This document shows, piece by piece, positions 29,011 through 37,641 of a DNA stretch of 64,000 bases (positions are counted from its first letter, which is position 1; the number at the start of each line of letters is the position of its first letter). The translations under genes were made by a program, and so were the position numbers. The notes beneath the pieces were generated by a model. The model did not search any database and had not been told where the DNA came from. It saw nothing but the letters and a program-made list of their open reading frames with translations. Source of the stretch: an uncultured Pseudomonadales bacterium (GTDB lineage Bacteria > Pseudomonadota > Gammaproteobacteria > Pseudomonadales > Azotimanducaceae); contig CALHVX010000025.1 of assembly GCA_938036875.1 (NCBI GenBank), positions 20,097 through 84,096 of the forward strand. Direction: 5' to 3'.

Positions 29011-30072
29011 ATGGAGCAACAGCGCAAGGCTGTCGCGCTAATTTCAGGCGGTTTAGACAGTATGTTAGCCGCAAAAACGGTGATGGAGCAGGGTATCCAC
29101 GTGGAGGGCCTGAATTTTTTCACCGGTTTTTGCGTGGAAGGCCATACTCAGGCTATTCGTGAACGAAGAGGTCCAAACGCGGAAAAGCCTAAGCGGAACA
29201 ATGCCTTGTGGGTCGCTGAGCAGCTAGGCATAAAGCTGCACATTGTGGATGTGATCGAAGAATACAAAGAGGTCATGCTAAACCCGCGCCACGGCTACGG
29301 TCAGCACCTCAACCCCTGCTTGGATTGTAAAGTCTTTATGGTCCGCAAAGCCCAAGCCTGGGGCTTTATGGAGCAGCATGGCTTCGATTTTGTGATCACC
29401 GGTGAGGTCATGGGCCAGCGCCCTAAGAGCCAAACCAAGCAAACCATGCCCTTAATCGCTCGGGAGTCTGGGGTTGAGGACCGCTTGCTGCGACCGCTCA
29501 GCGCCAAAGTATTGACGGAAACTTTGCCCGAACGCGAAGGCTGGGTGGACCGCGAGCGCTTGCACGGCTTTCACGGACGCAACCGCAAACCGCAAATCGA
29601 GCTGGCAAAAAAGTTTGGCTTTACCGAATGGGCACAGCCTTCGGGCGGTTGCTGCTTTTTAACCAACGAGCACTACAGCGATAAATTGAAAGACCTGTGG
29701 CAGGCTCAAGGCAAACGCGACTACGAGCTCGACGACATCATGTTGCTAAAGGTCGGGCGTCACTTGCGGCCTGCCCCCCACTTTAAGCTCATCATTGGCC
29801 GAGAAGAGGGCGAAAACCAGTATTTAGAAGGCTATCGGCATCAATTTATCTGTCTGCGCCCGGTTAGTCACCGTGGGCCTTTGTGCATTATCGACGGCGA
29901 TAATCTCTCAGCAGAGGATTTTGCTCAAGCCGGCCGCATTCTTGGCCGCTACTCTCAAGCGGCAGACGATGAAGCCTTTGCGTTTGAGCTCACCAAGCCT
30001 GGCGGCCAAGGCGAGGTGATCCACACCACCGCATTACCTGGTCCACAAATTAAGCCGGGATGGCATGTCTAA
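29011..30072 (+). CDS. PP-loop tRNA sulfurtransferase-like protein
   Basis: ATP-pyrophosphatase (PP-loop) protein of 353 residues, related to the MnmA/ThiI group that adenylates a tRNA uridine before thiolation. The PP-loop SGGLDS is at 12-17. Cysteines are concentrated in NPCLDCK (Cys103, Cys106) and SGGCC (Cys214, Cys215), which could bind an Fe-S cluster or carry persulfide. It is not MnmA itself: the C-terminal half lacks the MnmA domain layout. The next gene overlaps it by 8 nt and encodes a TusA-type sulfur carrier, supporting a sulfur-transfer role. The exact substrate is unknown to me. Confidence 0.8.
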   Translation: MEQQRKAVALISGGLDSMLAAKTVMEQGIHVEGLNFFTGFCVEGHTQAIRERRGPNAEKPKRNNALWVAEQLGIKLHIVDVIEEYKEVMLNPRHGYGQHLNPCLDCKVFMVRKAQAWGFMEQHGFDFVITGEVMGQRPKSQTKQTMPLIARESGVEDRLLRPLSAKVLTETLPEREGWVDRERLHGFHGRNRKPQIELAKKFGFTEWAQPSGGCCFLTNEHYSDKLKDLWQAQGKRDYELDDIMLLKVGRHLRPAPHFKLIIGREEGENQYLEGYRHQFICLRPVSHRGPLCIIDGDNLSAEDFAQAGRILGRYSQAADDEAFAFELTKPGGQGEVIHTTALPGPQIKPGWHV

Positions 30073-30343
30073 ACTTGAAACCTTAGATACCTCAGGGTTA
30101 CTGTGCCCGCTGCCGGTGATACGCACTCAAGACTTCATCAAAAAAAGAAGGTCCCAAGGCCTGCAAGCTGGCGCGCGGCTGCTGATAGTCGCAACCGACC
30201 CCGGCGCCCTTCACGACATTCCCGCTTGGTGCCGCATACACGGCCATAGGGTTGTCAGTGCCGGGTTTGCGCAAATCAAACCGGGGGGTAATCCAAAAGC
30301 GGCGCAAGATATCCATGTGTTGATTGAGATTGGTAGCGACTAA
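30065..30343 (+). CDS. TusA-family sulfur carrier protein
   Basis: Small protein of 92 residues with the TusA signature LDTSGLLCPLPVIRTQ, in which Cys14 of the CPxP motif carries the persulfide sulfur. The C-terminal part LLIVATDPGALHDIPAWCR to HVLIEI is the usual two-layer fold. It overlaps the PP-loop gene, so it is likely the dedicated sulfur donor for that enzyme. Whether the genome also has a canonical tusA cannot be seen here. Confidence 0.85.
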   Translation: MSKLETLDTSGLLCPLPVIRTQDFIKKRRSQGLQAGARLLIVATDPGALHDIPAWCRIHGHRVVSAGFAQIKPGGNPKAAQDIHVLIEIGSD

Positions 30344-30376
30344 CACTGTCAGCCTTGCTCAGGGTATTCTTAGACT

Positions 30377-30393
30377 TGCACTACTTTGGGACT
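30377..30393. promoter_or_regulatory. Possible weak NtrC site upstream of glnA
   Basis: The left half TGCACTACTTTGG fits the NtrC consensus TGCACC-N4-TGGTGCA, but the right half does not. It lies 42 bp (four helical turns) before the strong site at 30419, on the same face of the helix, which suggests cooperative binding. Confidence 0.4.
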
Positions 30394-30418
30394 GCATATC
30401 TAGTGGTCGGGCCCGTTT

Positions 30419-30435
30419 CGCACAGCTTTGGTGCA
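30419..30435. promoter_or_regulatory. NtrC binding site (glnA enhancer)
   Basis: CGCACAGCTTTGGTGCA has the NtrC dyad GCAC-N7-GTGC, matching the consensus in both half sites. It lies about 96 bp upstream of the sigma-54 -24 element at 30515, a normal enhancer distance. The cognate regulator is encoded 4 kb downstream (34328-35749). Confidence 0.75.
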
Positions 30436-30514
30436 AATTCGGCTCTCATTGCTGAGGCTGAATCTGCACAAATTCAGCACCGGAATAGATCGGCGGCTTT
30501 GGAACAACTTGAGC

Positions 30515-30530
30515 TGGCCCTAGCATTGCT
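30515..30530 (+). promoter_or_regulatory. Sigma-54 promoter of glnA
   Basis: TGGCCCTAGCATTGCT matches the -24/-12 consensus TGGCAC-N5-TTGCW, with GG at 30516-30517 and GC at 30528-30529 in exact 10-bp spacing. Transcription would begin near 30541, leaving a leader of about 95 nt before glnA. Confidence 0.8.
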
Positions 30531-30634
30531 CTGCATTGGTAGGAATTAGAACAATCAACACAGAGAACTTGTCTCAATCCCATTAACTGAATGACTTCTC
30601 AGATCAAATCGATTCGCGAAAGTTAGGAGAAACC

Positions 30635-32047
30635 ATGTCTGAAAACACCCTGAAACTCATCAAAGACTGCGACGCAAAGTGGGTAGACCTGCGTTTCACA
30701 GATCCTCGAGGCAAAGAGCAGCACACCACAGTGCCCGCAGCAAACATTGATGCCGAAACCTTAACCGACGGCTTTATGTTTGACGGCTCATCTATTGCGG
30801 GTTGGAAGACCATCAACGAGTCCGACATGATCCTGATGCCTGACGACGACACCCCCGTTATGGACCCCTTCCGTGACGAGCCAACACTAATCTTACGTTG
30901 CGACGTCATCGAACCTTCTACGATGGAACCTTACGATCGCGATCCCCGCTCCACCGCCAAGCGCGCTGAAGCTTATCTCGGTTCTACCGGCATTGGTGAC
31001 ACGGCGTACTTCGGACCGGAGAACGAGTTCTTCGTCTTTGACGACGTGCGCTGGAAAGTAGATATGAGCGGCGCTTCTTACGCGATCAGCGCAGAAGAAG
31101 CCTCTTGGGAATCCAACACCGAGTTTGATGGCGGCAACTTGGGCCACCGCCCTGGTGTCAAAGGCGGCTACTTCCCCGTTCCACCCGTTGATAGCTCCGC
31201 TGACTTGCGGTCAGCCATGTGCTCCGCTATGGAAGCCATGGGCTTAAGCATTGAAGTGCATCACCACGAAGTGGCAACGGCAGGTCAAAACGAGATTGGC
31301 GCTAAGTTCAACACTATGGTGAAGAAGGCGGACGAGGTGCAAATTTACAAGTATTGCGTCCACAACGTTGCACACGCTTACGGCAAAACGGCGACCTTCA
31401 TGCCTAAGCCCTTAGTTGGTGACAACGGCAACGGTATGCACGTACACCAGTCCATCGCTAAAGGCGGCACCAACGTGTTCCACGGCGACCAATACGCGGG
31501 CATGTCTGAAATGGCGTTGCACTACATTGGCGGCATCATTAAGCACGCACGTGCGATCAACGCGTTTGGCAACGCCAGCACCAATAGCTACAAGCGTTTG
31601 GTTCCTGGTTACGAAGCGCCAGTTATGTTGGCTTACTCAGCACGTAACCGCTCTGCGTCAATTCGTATCCCACACATCCAAGGCGGCAACCCTCGCGCCT
31701 ATCGTGTTGAGGTGCGTTTTCCAGACAGCACGGGCAACCCTTACCTAACCTTCGCAGCCATGTTGATGGCTGGCCTTGATGGCATCCAAAATCAAATTCA
31801 CCCTGGTGATTCGTTTGATAAGGATTTGTACGACCTGCCTCCAGAAGAGCTTGCGGGTGTACCTACGGTTGCCTCGTCATTAGGCCAAGCGCTGGATGCA
31901 CTGGATGCAGACCGTGACTTCCTGAAGGCTGGTGGCGTGTTTACCGATAGCCAAATTGATGGCTACATTGAGCTTAAGCGTGAAGAAGTTGCCTTGCTGG
32001 ACTCAACCACCCATCCGGTGGAATTCCAGATGTACTACAGCCTATAA
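30635..32047 (+). CDS. glnA: Glutamine synthetase type I
   Basis: ATP-dependent synthesis of glutamine from glutamate and ammonium; dodecameric cytoplasmic enzyme. The 470 residues match the GSI-beta class. Signatures present are [35 protein letters not shown] and [11 protein letters not shown]. The adenylylation tyrosine is Tyr399 in DLYDLPPEE, so activity should be under GlnE control. TTAGGAGA precedes the ATG. Transcription is predicted from the sigma-54 promoter at 30515 with NtrC sites upstream. Confidence 0.98.
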   Translation: MSENTLKLIKDCDAKWVDLRFTDPRGKEQHTTVPAANIDAETLTDGFMFDGSSIAGWKTINESDMILMPDDDTPVMDPFRDEPTLILRCDVIEPSTMEPYDRDPRSTAKRAEAYLGSTGIGDTAYFGPENEFFVFDDVRWKVDMSGASYAISAEEASWESNTEFDGGNLGHRPGVKGGYFPVPPVDSSADLRSAMCSAMEAMGLSIEVHHHEVATAGQNEIGAKFNTMVKKADEVQIYKYCVHNVAHAYGKTATFMPKPLVGDNGNGMHVHQSIAKGGTNVFHGDQYAGMSEMALHYIGGIIKHARAINAFGNASTNSYKRLVPGYEAPVMLAYSARNRSASIRIPHIQGGNPRAYRVEVRFPDSTGNPYLTFAAMLMAGLDGIQNQIHPGDSFDKDLYDLPPEELAGVPTVASSLGQALDALDADRDFLKAGGVFTDSQIDGYIELKREEVALLDSTTHPVEFQMYYSL

Positions 32048-32117
32048 GGCATCGCCCTGCCTTTTGGGAGACCGAGAGGCTATAGCAATTTAGCTGACAG
32101 ACTGCTGACAAAAATTG

Positions 32118-32167
32118 GCTCCAATTTGCCACCCAGCCGGTGGATTCACAAATTGGGGCTTTTTTTT
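32118..32167 (+). terminator. Rho-independent terminator after glnA
   Basis: The arm GCTCCAATTTG pairs with CAAATTGGGGC (one G-T wobble), enclosing an inner CCACC/GGTGG hairpin, and is followed by eight T. It lies 70 bp after the glnA stop and isolates glnA from the next genes. Confidence 0.85.
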
Positions 32168-32223
32168 GCATTTTTGGTGTCCAACAAGTTGCTACCATTA
32201 AGCTTCGAGCTCGGAGGTCGATT

Positions 32224-32847
32224 ATGCAGTGCTTAAAACAGCAGAATATTAGGTCTATATCCAAGGAGTTAACTCTCATTGGGTTAGTGTTCACTATGCT
32301 TCTAGCGCCGGCGCTAAGTCATGCCAAAATCTACAAAACCGTCGATGAGGATGGCAACGTATCCTACAGCGATACACCTCCAGCAGATGTTGAGGTCCGC
32401 GCCGAAAGTACCATAGAGCTGGAAATCAACAACACCTACAACGCCGAAGAGTCCACGCCAACGCCATTGCCAACCAATAAGGCAGGCAAAGGCAGCCAAC
32501 CTGGCGACATTGTGAGCACAGACGACTCAGGAGAACCCGCCAAGCCAAAGGCCGTCTACCAAACCATTGCCATCACGGCGCCCGCGGCGGACGCAAACCT
32601 GCGTAGCAACAGCGGTAATGTAACCCTAAGCATCAGCTTGCAACCTGGCCTAGTGCCAGGAGACCAAGTGCGATTTTTTCTGGACGGCAAGCCGGTGGGG
32701 ACTGTAGCAGGCACTAGCTTGTCGCTAACCAACATCGACCGTGGAACCCACACTTTGGCCGCCGTTGTGCTGGATGGCGCCGGCAAACCGCGCATTAGCA
32801 GCAACACCAGCAGCTTTTCAATCCAACGGTTTGCACCAAAACGCTAA
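32224..32847 (+). CDS. DUF4124 domain periplasmic protein
   Basis: Exported protein of 207 residues. The start is set at ATG 32224 because GGAGG sits 6 nt upstream; the open frame further upstream lies in the glnA terminator. The signal sequence ends near APALSHA (about 37). A DUF4124 domain follows directly (KIYKTVDEDGNVSYSDTPP). The C-terminal ~90 residues (ITAPAADANLRSNSGNVTLS onward) look like a small beta-sandwich domain. Such a gene commonly lies between glnA and ntrB in Pseudomonas-like genomes; its function is unknown. Confidence 0.85.
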   Translation: MQCLKQQNIRSISKELTLIGLVFTMLLAPALSHAKIYKTVDEDGNVSYSDTPPADVEVRAESTIELEINNTYNAEESTPTPLPTNKAGKGSQPGDIVSTDDSGEPAKPKAVYQTIAITAPAADANLRSNSGNVTLSISLQPGLVPGDQVRFFLDGKPVGTVAGTSLSLTNIDRGTHTLAAVVLDGAGKPRISSNTSSFSIQRFAPKR

Positions 32848-32902
32848 CGCGCGTGATCTAAATTGCAGGCTGGTGTGTTGATCAAGGGGTTATAAGCCCT
32901 GA

Positions 32903-32918
32903 TGGCACACTTCCTGCA
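32903..32918 (+). promoter_or_regulatory. Sigma-54 promoter upstream of ntrB
   Basis: TGGCACACTTCCTGCA matches the -24/-12 consensus with GG at 32904-32905 and GC at 32916-32917 in the required spacing. It would give a separate transcript for ntrBC starting near 32929. Confidence 0.65.
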
Positions 32919-33017
32919 AGCACTTCCTGTAAATGCAGAGCCAAGCCCCCTGCCAAGCTCGTGTTAAGCCCTAGCAACACGAGTAAAAGCCTTATCATCC
33001 GCTAACCAACAGATAAG

Positions 33018-33034
33018 CGCACCAAAACAGTGCA
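33018..33034. promoter_or_regulatory. NtrC binding site before ntrB
   Basis: CGCACCAAAACAGTGCA agrees with the NtrC consensus TGCACCAAAATGGTGCA at 14 of 17 positions. It lies downstream of the sigma-54 promoter and 32 bp before the ntrB start. A site there would favour repression of ntrBC by NtrC, as at the E. coli glnL promoter. Confidence 0.6.
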
Positions 33035-33065
33035 TAATGGGCACTAACGAACACGAGCAACCAAA

Positions 33066-34331
33066 TTGGCCGGTCGACGCACCAAATCAACACAAACCAA
33101 GTCCGGCAGTGGTGGCACCCCGCCGAAAGAAAGCCTGCGGACATTGCGGCTGGTACTCGACCACCAAGAAACCGCCGTCATCCTGGTTTCCAGCGGTTTT
33201 CACATTGAGTACCTAAATGCTGCCGCCCAGGCGTTGCTTAACACCAGCACCCAATTTGCTCAGCAGACCCACGTTACCGAGCTCTTCACAGATCCCGCTA
33301 TGCCCCTAGTCCAGTGGGAACAGTCCCTCCAGGACGAAGTACCGCTAGCCAATCGAAGCGCTAGCCTCATCTTGAAAGACGGTAGCTCGCTTCTGGCCGA
33401 CTACCGAATTACCCCAATTCTTGACCTAGACGCTGCGCTCATCGAGCTACACGAAATGAATCGGTTGATGCGCATCGGGCGCGATGACCAATCCATGAAC
33501 GCACAAGAGACCAGCCGCCAGCTGGTGCGCGGCTTAGCCCATGAAGTTAAAAACCCCCTAGGTGGAATTCGCGGTGCGGCACAGTTATTGCAGAAAGAAC
33601 TAGATAAACAGGAACTCGATAAAGAGGAACTAGATAAACAGGAACCAGACAAACAGGAACTAAATAAAAAAGAACCCAACAAGCCCCAAGCACACCAAAA
33701 CCCAGGCAACGAAACATTGAATACTGCACCAACATCCAAGCGGTTCAGCTCGAATCCGCTCAGCGAATACACTGAAGTCATTATCAGCGAAGCAGATCGC
33801 CTGGGGAACTTGGTGGATCGTATGCTTGGGCCAAACCAAGCTTTGCAGCTAGTGCCGACCAATATTCACAAGGTCCTGTTGCACGTTAGCAGCTTGATCA
33901 CCGCCGAGACCAAAGGTGAGTTACCCCTAGAGCTACGCAACGACTTTGACCCCAGCTTGCCGGACCTAGCGGCTGACTACGACTCGTTAGTTCAAGCGTT
34001 GCTCAACATCATGCGTAACGCGGTGCAAGCATTAGCCAAAACCGACAAACCAACCATACAGCTACGCACTCGCAGCGTCCGTCAATTCACCATAGGTACT
34101 GTCCGGCACCGCTTGGTGCTGCGGGTAGACATAGAAGATAACGGCCCCGGCATACCACCGGACATTTACGATCGCATCTTCTATCCAATGATTAGCGGTC
34201 GGCCAGAAGGCACCGGCTTAGGGCTGGCGATCACGCAAACCATCATCGGCCAACATAAGGGCCTGCTTGAAGTCGAGAGCCGACCCGGTCAAACCTGCTT
34301 CTCGGTATACCTACCAATGGATATTCAATGA
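33066..34331 (+). CDS. glnL: Nitrogen regulation sensor kinase NtrB with insertion in the DHp hairpin
   Basis: Two-component histidine kinase/phosphatase that, with PII, controls NtrC phosphorylation. A PAS domain lies at about 30-130 and the H-box RGLAHEVKNPLGGIRGAAQLL carries His159. The catalytic domain has the N box (NIMRNAVQAL), DNGPGIP, and GTGLGLAI. Between the two helices of the dimerisation/histidine-phosphotransfer domain, where E. coli has a short turn, there is an extra ~45 residues. The first part is six degenerate pentapeptide repeats of the ELDKQ type (178-207), then a polar stretch. The helix resumes at LSEYTEVIISEADRLGNLVD. Start is TTG at 33066; no nearby ATG exists. The stop overlaps ntrC by 4 nt. 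Confidence 0.92.
   Translation: MAGRRTKSTQTKSGSGGTPPKESLRTLRLVLDHQETAVILVSSGFHIEYLNAAAQALLNTSTQFAQQTHVTELFTDPAMPLVQWEQSLQDEVPLANRSASLILKDGSSLLADYRITPILDLDAALIELHEMNRLMRIGRDDQSMNAQETSRQLVRGLAHEVKNPLGGIRGAAQLLQKELDKQELDKEELDKQEPDKQELNKKEPNKPQAHQNPGNETLNTAPTSKRFSSNPLSEYTEVIISEADRLGNLVDRMLGPNQALQLVPTNIHKVLLHVSSLITAETKGELPLELRNDFDPSLPDLAADYDSLVQALLNIMRNAVQALAKTDKPTIQLRTRSVRQFTIGTVRHRLVLRVDIEDNGPGIPPDIYDRIFYPMISGRPEGTGLGLAITQTIIGQHKGLLEVESRPGQTCFSVYLPMDIQ
33597..33683 (+). repeat. 15-bp tandem repeat inside ntrB
   Basis: Units GAACTAGATAAACAG, GAACTCGATAAAGAG, GAACTAGATAAACAG, GAACCAGACAAACAG, GAACTAAATAAAAAA and a partial GAACCCAACAAG follow one another without gaps. Units 1 and 3 are identical. 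The frame is preserved and the repeat codes E-L-D-K-Q-like pentads, a highly charged, helix-prone sequence. Unit length and similarity suggest slipped-strand expansion, so the copy number may vary between strains. Confidence 0.9.
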
Positions 34332-35749
34332 ACAAACGCGTTTGGGTTATCGACGATGACCGATCAATTCGCTGGGTGCTGGAGCGGGCCATGGCTCAAG
34401 CCGACATCCAAATTGCAGCCTTTGATAGTGCCGATAGCGCTCTCCATCACCTGCAAGAAGAACGACCGCTTGCCGTGATCTCTGACGTGCGCATGCCCGG
34501 CATGTCAGGGCTAGAGTTTTTAGACCAGGTGCACCAAGCCTACCCAGGCCTGCCCGTAATCATCATGACCGCCCATTCGGATTTGGATAGCGCCGTTAAC
34601 GCCTACCAAAGTGGCGCCTTTGAGTACCTCCCCAAACCCTTCGATGTGGATGATGCGATTGCCATGGTGGAACGCGCCATGAATCATTCAAAGCAACATG
34701 CCAAAGAGCATTCGGATCAGCAGGTTCAAGCTCCGGAAGTAAACGCCGTACCTACACCCGAGATCATCGGCCAAGCGGCCGCCATGCAAGAGGTATTTCG
34801 AGCAATCGGTCGACTCGCTAACTCTAACGTAACGGTTTTGATCAGCGGTGCCTCTGGCTCCGGCAAAGAGCTGGTTGCACATGCGCTGCACCGACACAGC
34901 CCACGTGCAGATGCTGAATTTGTGGCTCTCAACATGGCAGCAATTCCTCGTGAGCTGGTGGAGTCCGAGTTATTCGGGCATGAACGCGGCGCGTTTACGG
35001 GCGCCAATGCACGCCGGGAAGGGCGTTTTGAGCAAGCCAACGGTGGCACCCTATTTCTTGATGAGATCGGGGACATGCCAGCAGACACACAAACGCGTTT
35101 GCTGCGCGTGCTGGCCGACGGTGAGTTCTATCGCGTTGGTGGGCATGCCTCGGTAAAAGTGGATGTGCGCATCATTGCAGCCACCCACCAGAACTTAGAG
35201 CAACGTGTTCAAGAAGGTCAATTTCGCGAAGATTTGTTCCATCGGCTTAACGTGATACGTGTGCACGTACCTGCTCTAGCAGAACGTCGCGGTGACGTGC
35301 CACTGCTGGCTGAACATTTCTTAGCTTCAGCCGCTCGAGAGCTTGGCGGCGAAACCAAAATTCTCCGCCCAGAAACCAAAGAATATCTAGCCAACCTGCC
35401 TTGGCCTGGCAACGTACGGCAGCTAGAAAACACTTGTCGCTGGCTTACGGTGATGGCCTCGGGTCGTGAGGTTCACATCAATGATCTACCACCCGAACTG
35501 GGCCCAGATGCGGAGCACAAAGCGCAACCCATCTCTGCGGAATGGTCAGAGCAGTTGCTACATTGGGCGCGCAGCAGTTTGGAAAATGGGGACAAAGAAA
35601 CCTTGCTGGCGGTAGCCCAACCACAGTTCGAACGTGCGCTGATCGAAGCGGCGCTAGAACACACCGCCGGACGTAAACAGGAAGCAGCCCAAGTGCTGGG
35701 CTGGGGACGCAACACGCTCACACGTAAACTGCAAGAGCTGGGGCTTTAG
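34328..35749 (+). CDS. glnG: Nitrogen regulation response regulator NtrC
   Basis: Sigma-54 activator of 473 residues. The receiver domain (1-120) has the acidic pair Asp10/Asp11 and phosphoacceptor Asp53 in SDVRMPGMSG. The AAA+ domain (about 145-375) has Walker A GASGSGKE (174-181; the commoner form is GESGTGKE), the sigma-54 contact GAFTGA (221-226), Walker B LFLDEIGD and R-finger region. A C-terminal Fis-type helix-turn-helix (ALEHTAGRKQEAAQVLGWGR) binds the dyads listed above. It overlaps ntrB (ATGA). Confidence 0.97.
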   Translation: MNKRVWVIDDDRSIRWVLERAMAQADIQIAAFDSADSALHHLQEERPLAVISDVRMPGMSGLEFLDQVHQAYPGLPVIIMTAHSDLDSAVNAYQSGAFEYLPKPFDVDDAIAMVERAMNHSKQHAKEHSDQQVQAPEVNAVPTPEIIGQAAAMQEVFRAIGRLANSNVTVLISGASGSGKELVAHALHRHSPRADAEFVALNMAAIPRELVESELFGHERGAFTGANARREGRFEQANGGTLFLDEIGDMPADTQTRLLRVLADGEFYRVGGHASVKVDVRIIAATHQNLEQRVQEGQFREDLFHRLNVIRVHVPALAERRGDVPLLAEHFLASAARELGGETKILRPETKEYLANLPWPGNVRQLENTCRWLTVMASGREVHINDLPPELGPDAEHKAQPISAEWSEQLLHWARSSLENGDKETLLAVAQPQFERALIEAALEHTAGRKQEAAQVLGWGRNTLTRKLQELGL

Positions 35750-35750
35750 A

Positions 35751-35780
35751 CCAACAGGCTACCTTTTGGCATCCTGTTGG
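35751..35780. terminator. Hairpin between convergent ntrC and pilin genes
   Basis: CCAACAGG at 35751-35758 pairs perfectly with CCTGTTGG at 35773-35780. It directly follows the ntrC stop. There is no T-run, so its role as terminator is uncertain. Confidence 0.4.
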
Positions 35781-35791
35781 GTATTAGTACA

Positions 35792-36343
35792 CTAAAGCGT
35801 TGCTGTGCTCTGGGTGATTTGACCCGTTGTCGAGTTGTAGGTCAGCAACGGAATGACATCATTAGACGCGTTGCCTTGGGCCGTATAGTAGTAAGCGCAG
35901 TTTGAGGTAGCGACCACAACCGCCGTGTAGTCCGTTGTACTGCCCACAACCGCAGCTGCATTAGCAACAGCACTGATCGATGGCCCACCCGCTTGCAGTA
36001 CGCCACCAAAAACATCCGCACAATCGACTGAGCTGGTAACCGTATTGCTAGTCCGTACGGTCAAGCCGTAAGGGTAACCCGTGGTGTTAACCCTAAGGTT
36101 GTTAAACTCGGGAATTGGGGTATCGGGATTATCCTGGCCTTGAGCCACCCACTGCGCGTGATACAGCGATACACCCGTTTGCAAGCCACCCAGAACACCG
36201 CGAACGGCTGCTGCATGAGCTTCGTCATCAACATCCATAAAGCGTGGTAAAGCCGTAGCCGCCAAAATACCTAGCAAGATAATAACGACAATTAGTTCGA
36301 CGATAGTAAAACCAGATTGTTTTACTTTGGAAATTCTAGCCAT
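35792..36343 (-). CDS. mshA: MshA-like type IV major pilin
   Basis: Prepilin of 183 residues. The leader MARISKVKQSG is cut before Phe12, giving the mature start FTIVELIVVIILLGILAATA with the conserved Glu at position 5. The C-terminal domain has two cysteines (in SVDCADV and SNCAYYY) that can form the pilin D-loop disulfide. GGAG lies 7 nt before the ATG. It is the last gene of the MSHA-type locus and the only pilin there; the minor pilins usual in msh loci are absent from this window. Confidence 0.88.
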   Translation of the reverse strand: MARISKVKQSGFTIVELIVVIILLGILAATALPRFMDVDDEAHAAAVRGVLGGLQTGVSLYHAQWVAQGQDNPDTPIPEFNNLRVNTTGYPYGLTVRTSNTVTSSVDCADVFGGVLQAGGPSISAVANAAAVVGSTTDYTAVVVATSNCAYYYTAQGNASNDVIPLLTYNSTTGQITQSTATL

Positions 36344-36420
36344 GCTGACTCCTGCACCTAAAAAGTTCTATTCCTACTAAGAGTAGTCAGGATTTCGAAC
36401 TTTGCGCCGCTGGTTAGAAG

Positions 36421-37641
36421 TTACTTTAGTGCAACGGAAGATAAGTCCCATAAAGGGAGGAACACGCCCAAAGCCATAACGAGAACCATGCCCGCTATAC
36501 CAATAATGAGTATCGGTTCAATCGCTTCGGTGAGTGTCTTCAGGTCGTAGTCCACTTCTTCTTCATAGAAAGTAGCAGCCTGTTCCATGAGCTCATCCAT
36601 GTTACCGGTCTCTTCACCTACCGAGATCATTTGCAACACAACCGGGCTAAACATCTTGGTTTCGCTAGCGGTTTGATACACACCCGAGCCCCGCTCTATG
36701 CCTTCGCGCATTTGCGCTACCTTTTGCGCCTGGTACTCATTGCCTATCGCCCTGGAAATAACCGACAAGCCCTGAGTAATAGGTAAACCAGATTTACTAA
36801 CCATGGCAAAGGTTTGGCAAAACCTAGCCAAGTTAATACGATTGAATATGTCACCCAGCAAGGGTAGTTTTAGCTTCACTCGGTCCCAGTTGTAGCGGCC
36901 GGCTGGGGTAGAAACATAGTGGCGCATTCCAAACACCGAGCAAACGCCAATCACTAACAACATTGGCCAAAAGTTCACGAAGAAGTCAGACACCGCCATA
37001 ATCGCTTTGGTCTGCCAGGGCAGCTCCGCTTTGAACTTGGCAAACACCCCAGCAAAAGCTGGGATAACAAAGATATTCAGAACCAGCACCCCACCCGCCA
37101 TGGCCACAACAACAAATGACGGGTAACGAGTAGCCGCCTTTACCCGGCGCCGGGTCTCTCGCTCGGTCTCCAAGTAGCCAGCAATTTGTCGAAAGGCAAT
37201 ATCAAGTCGACCGGTGTTCTCACCAACGTGGATGACACTAGCAAACAACTCGGAAAACACTTTAGGGTAGCGGCGCATACTGGTGGCAACATCGGTACCC
37301 GACTCCAGCTGGGATGCCATGTCTTTAAGCACCTCAGCAAAACGTTCGTTTTTTTGCGACTCGGACAGACCACGTATTGCTCGCACCACCGAGATACCGG
37401 CCTTGGTTAAGCTGGCCATCTGATGACTAAAGATAATGAGTTCATCCAGCTTTACCTTGCGGTTGAGCTTGCCGGTTGTGGGGGCTAAAACCTTAGCAGC
37501 GTCTGCTTCTGGCTTGACCAGCAGCGGAACCAAACCTGTGGCAGCAAGCTCTTTGGCTAGCTCACCGGCGGTGGACGCTTCACGCACACCGGTTGATAAC
37601 ACACCCTGAGAATCTTTAGCGCTAAAGGCAAATTTTGGCAT
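36421..37641 (-). CDS. mshG: MSHA biogenesis inner-membrane platform protein MshG
   Basis: Polytopic PilC/GspF-family protein of 406 residues. Two repeated T2SSF domains are visible, each with the FCQTFAMVSKSGLPITQGL / FSHQMASLTKAGISVVRAI pattern, plus three hydrophobic segments (about 170-190, 215-240 and 375-400). The platform recruits the assembly ATPase. The ATG overlaps the mshE stop (TGATG). Confidence 0.92.
   Translation of the reverse strand: MPKFAFSAKDSQGVLSTGVREASTAGELAKELAATGLVPLLVKPEADAAKVLAPTTGKLNRKVKLDELIIFSHQMASLTKAGISVVRAIRGLSESQKNERFAEVLKDMASQLESGTDVATSMRRYPKVFSELFASVIHVGENTGRLDIAFRQIAGYLETERETRRRVKAATRYPSFVVVAMAGGVLVLNIFVIPAFAGVFAKFKAELPWQTKAIMAVSDFFVNFWPMLLVIGVCSVFGMRHYVSTPAGRYNWDRVKLKLPLLGDIFNRINLARFCQTFAMVSKSGLPITQGLSVISRAIGNEYQAQKVAQMREGIERGSGVYQTASETKMFSPVVLQMISVGEETGNMDELMEQAATFYEEEVDYDLKTLTEAIEPILIIGIAGMVLVMALGVFLPLWDLSSVALK

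Noticed and set aside
30355..30549. 64-codon frame before glnA
   Set aside because: It covers the NtrC sites and sigma-54 promoter of glnA, begins at a non-ATG codon and has no ribosome-binding site.
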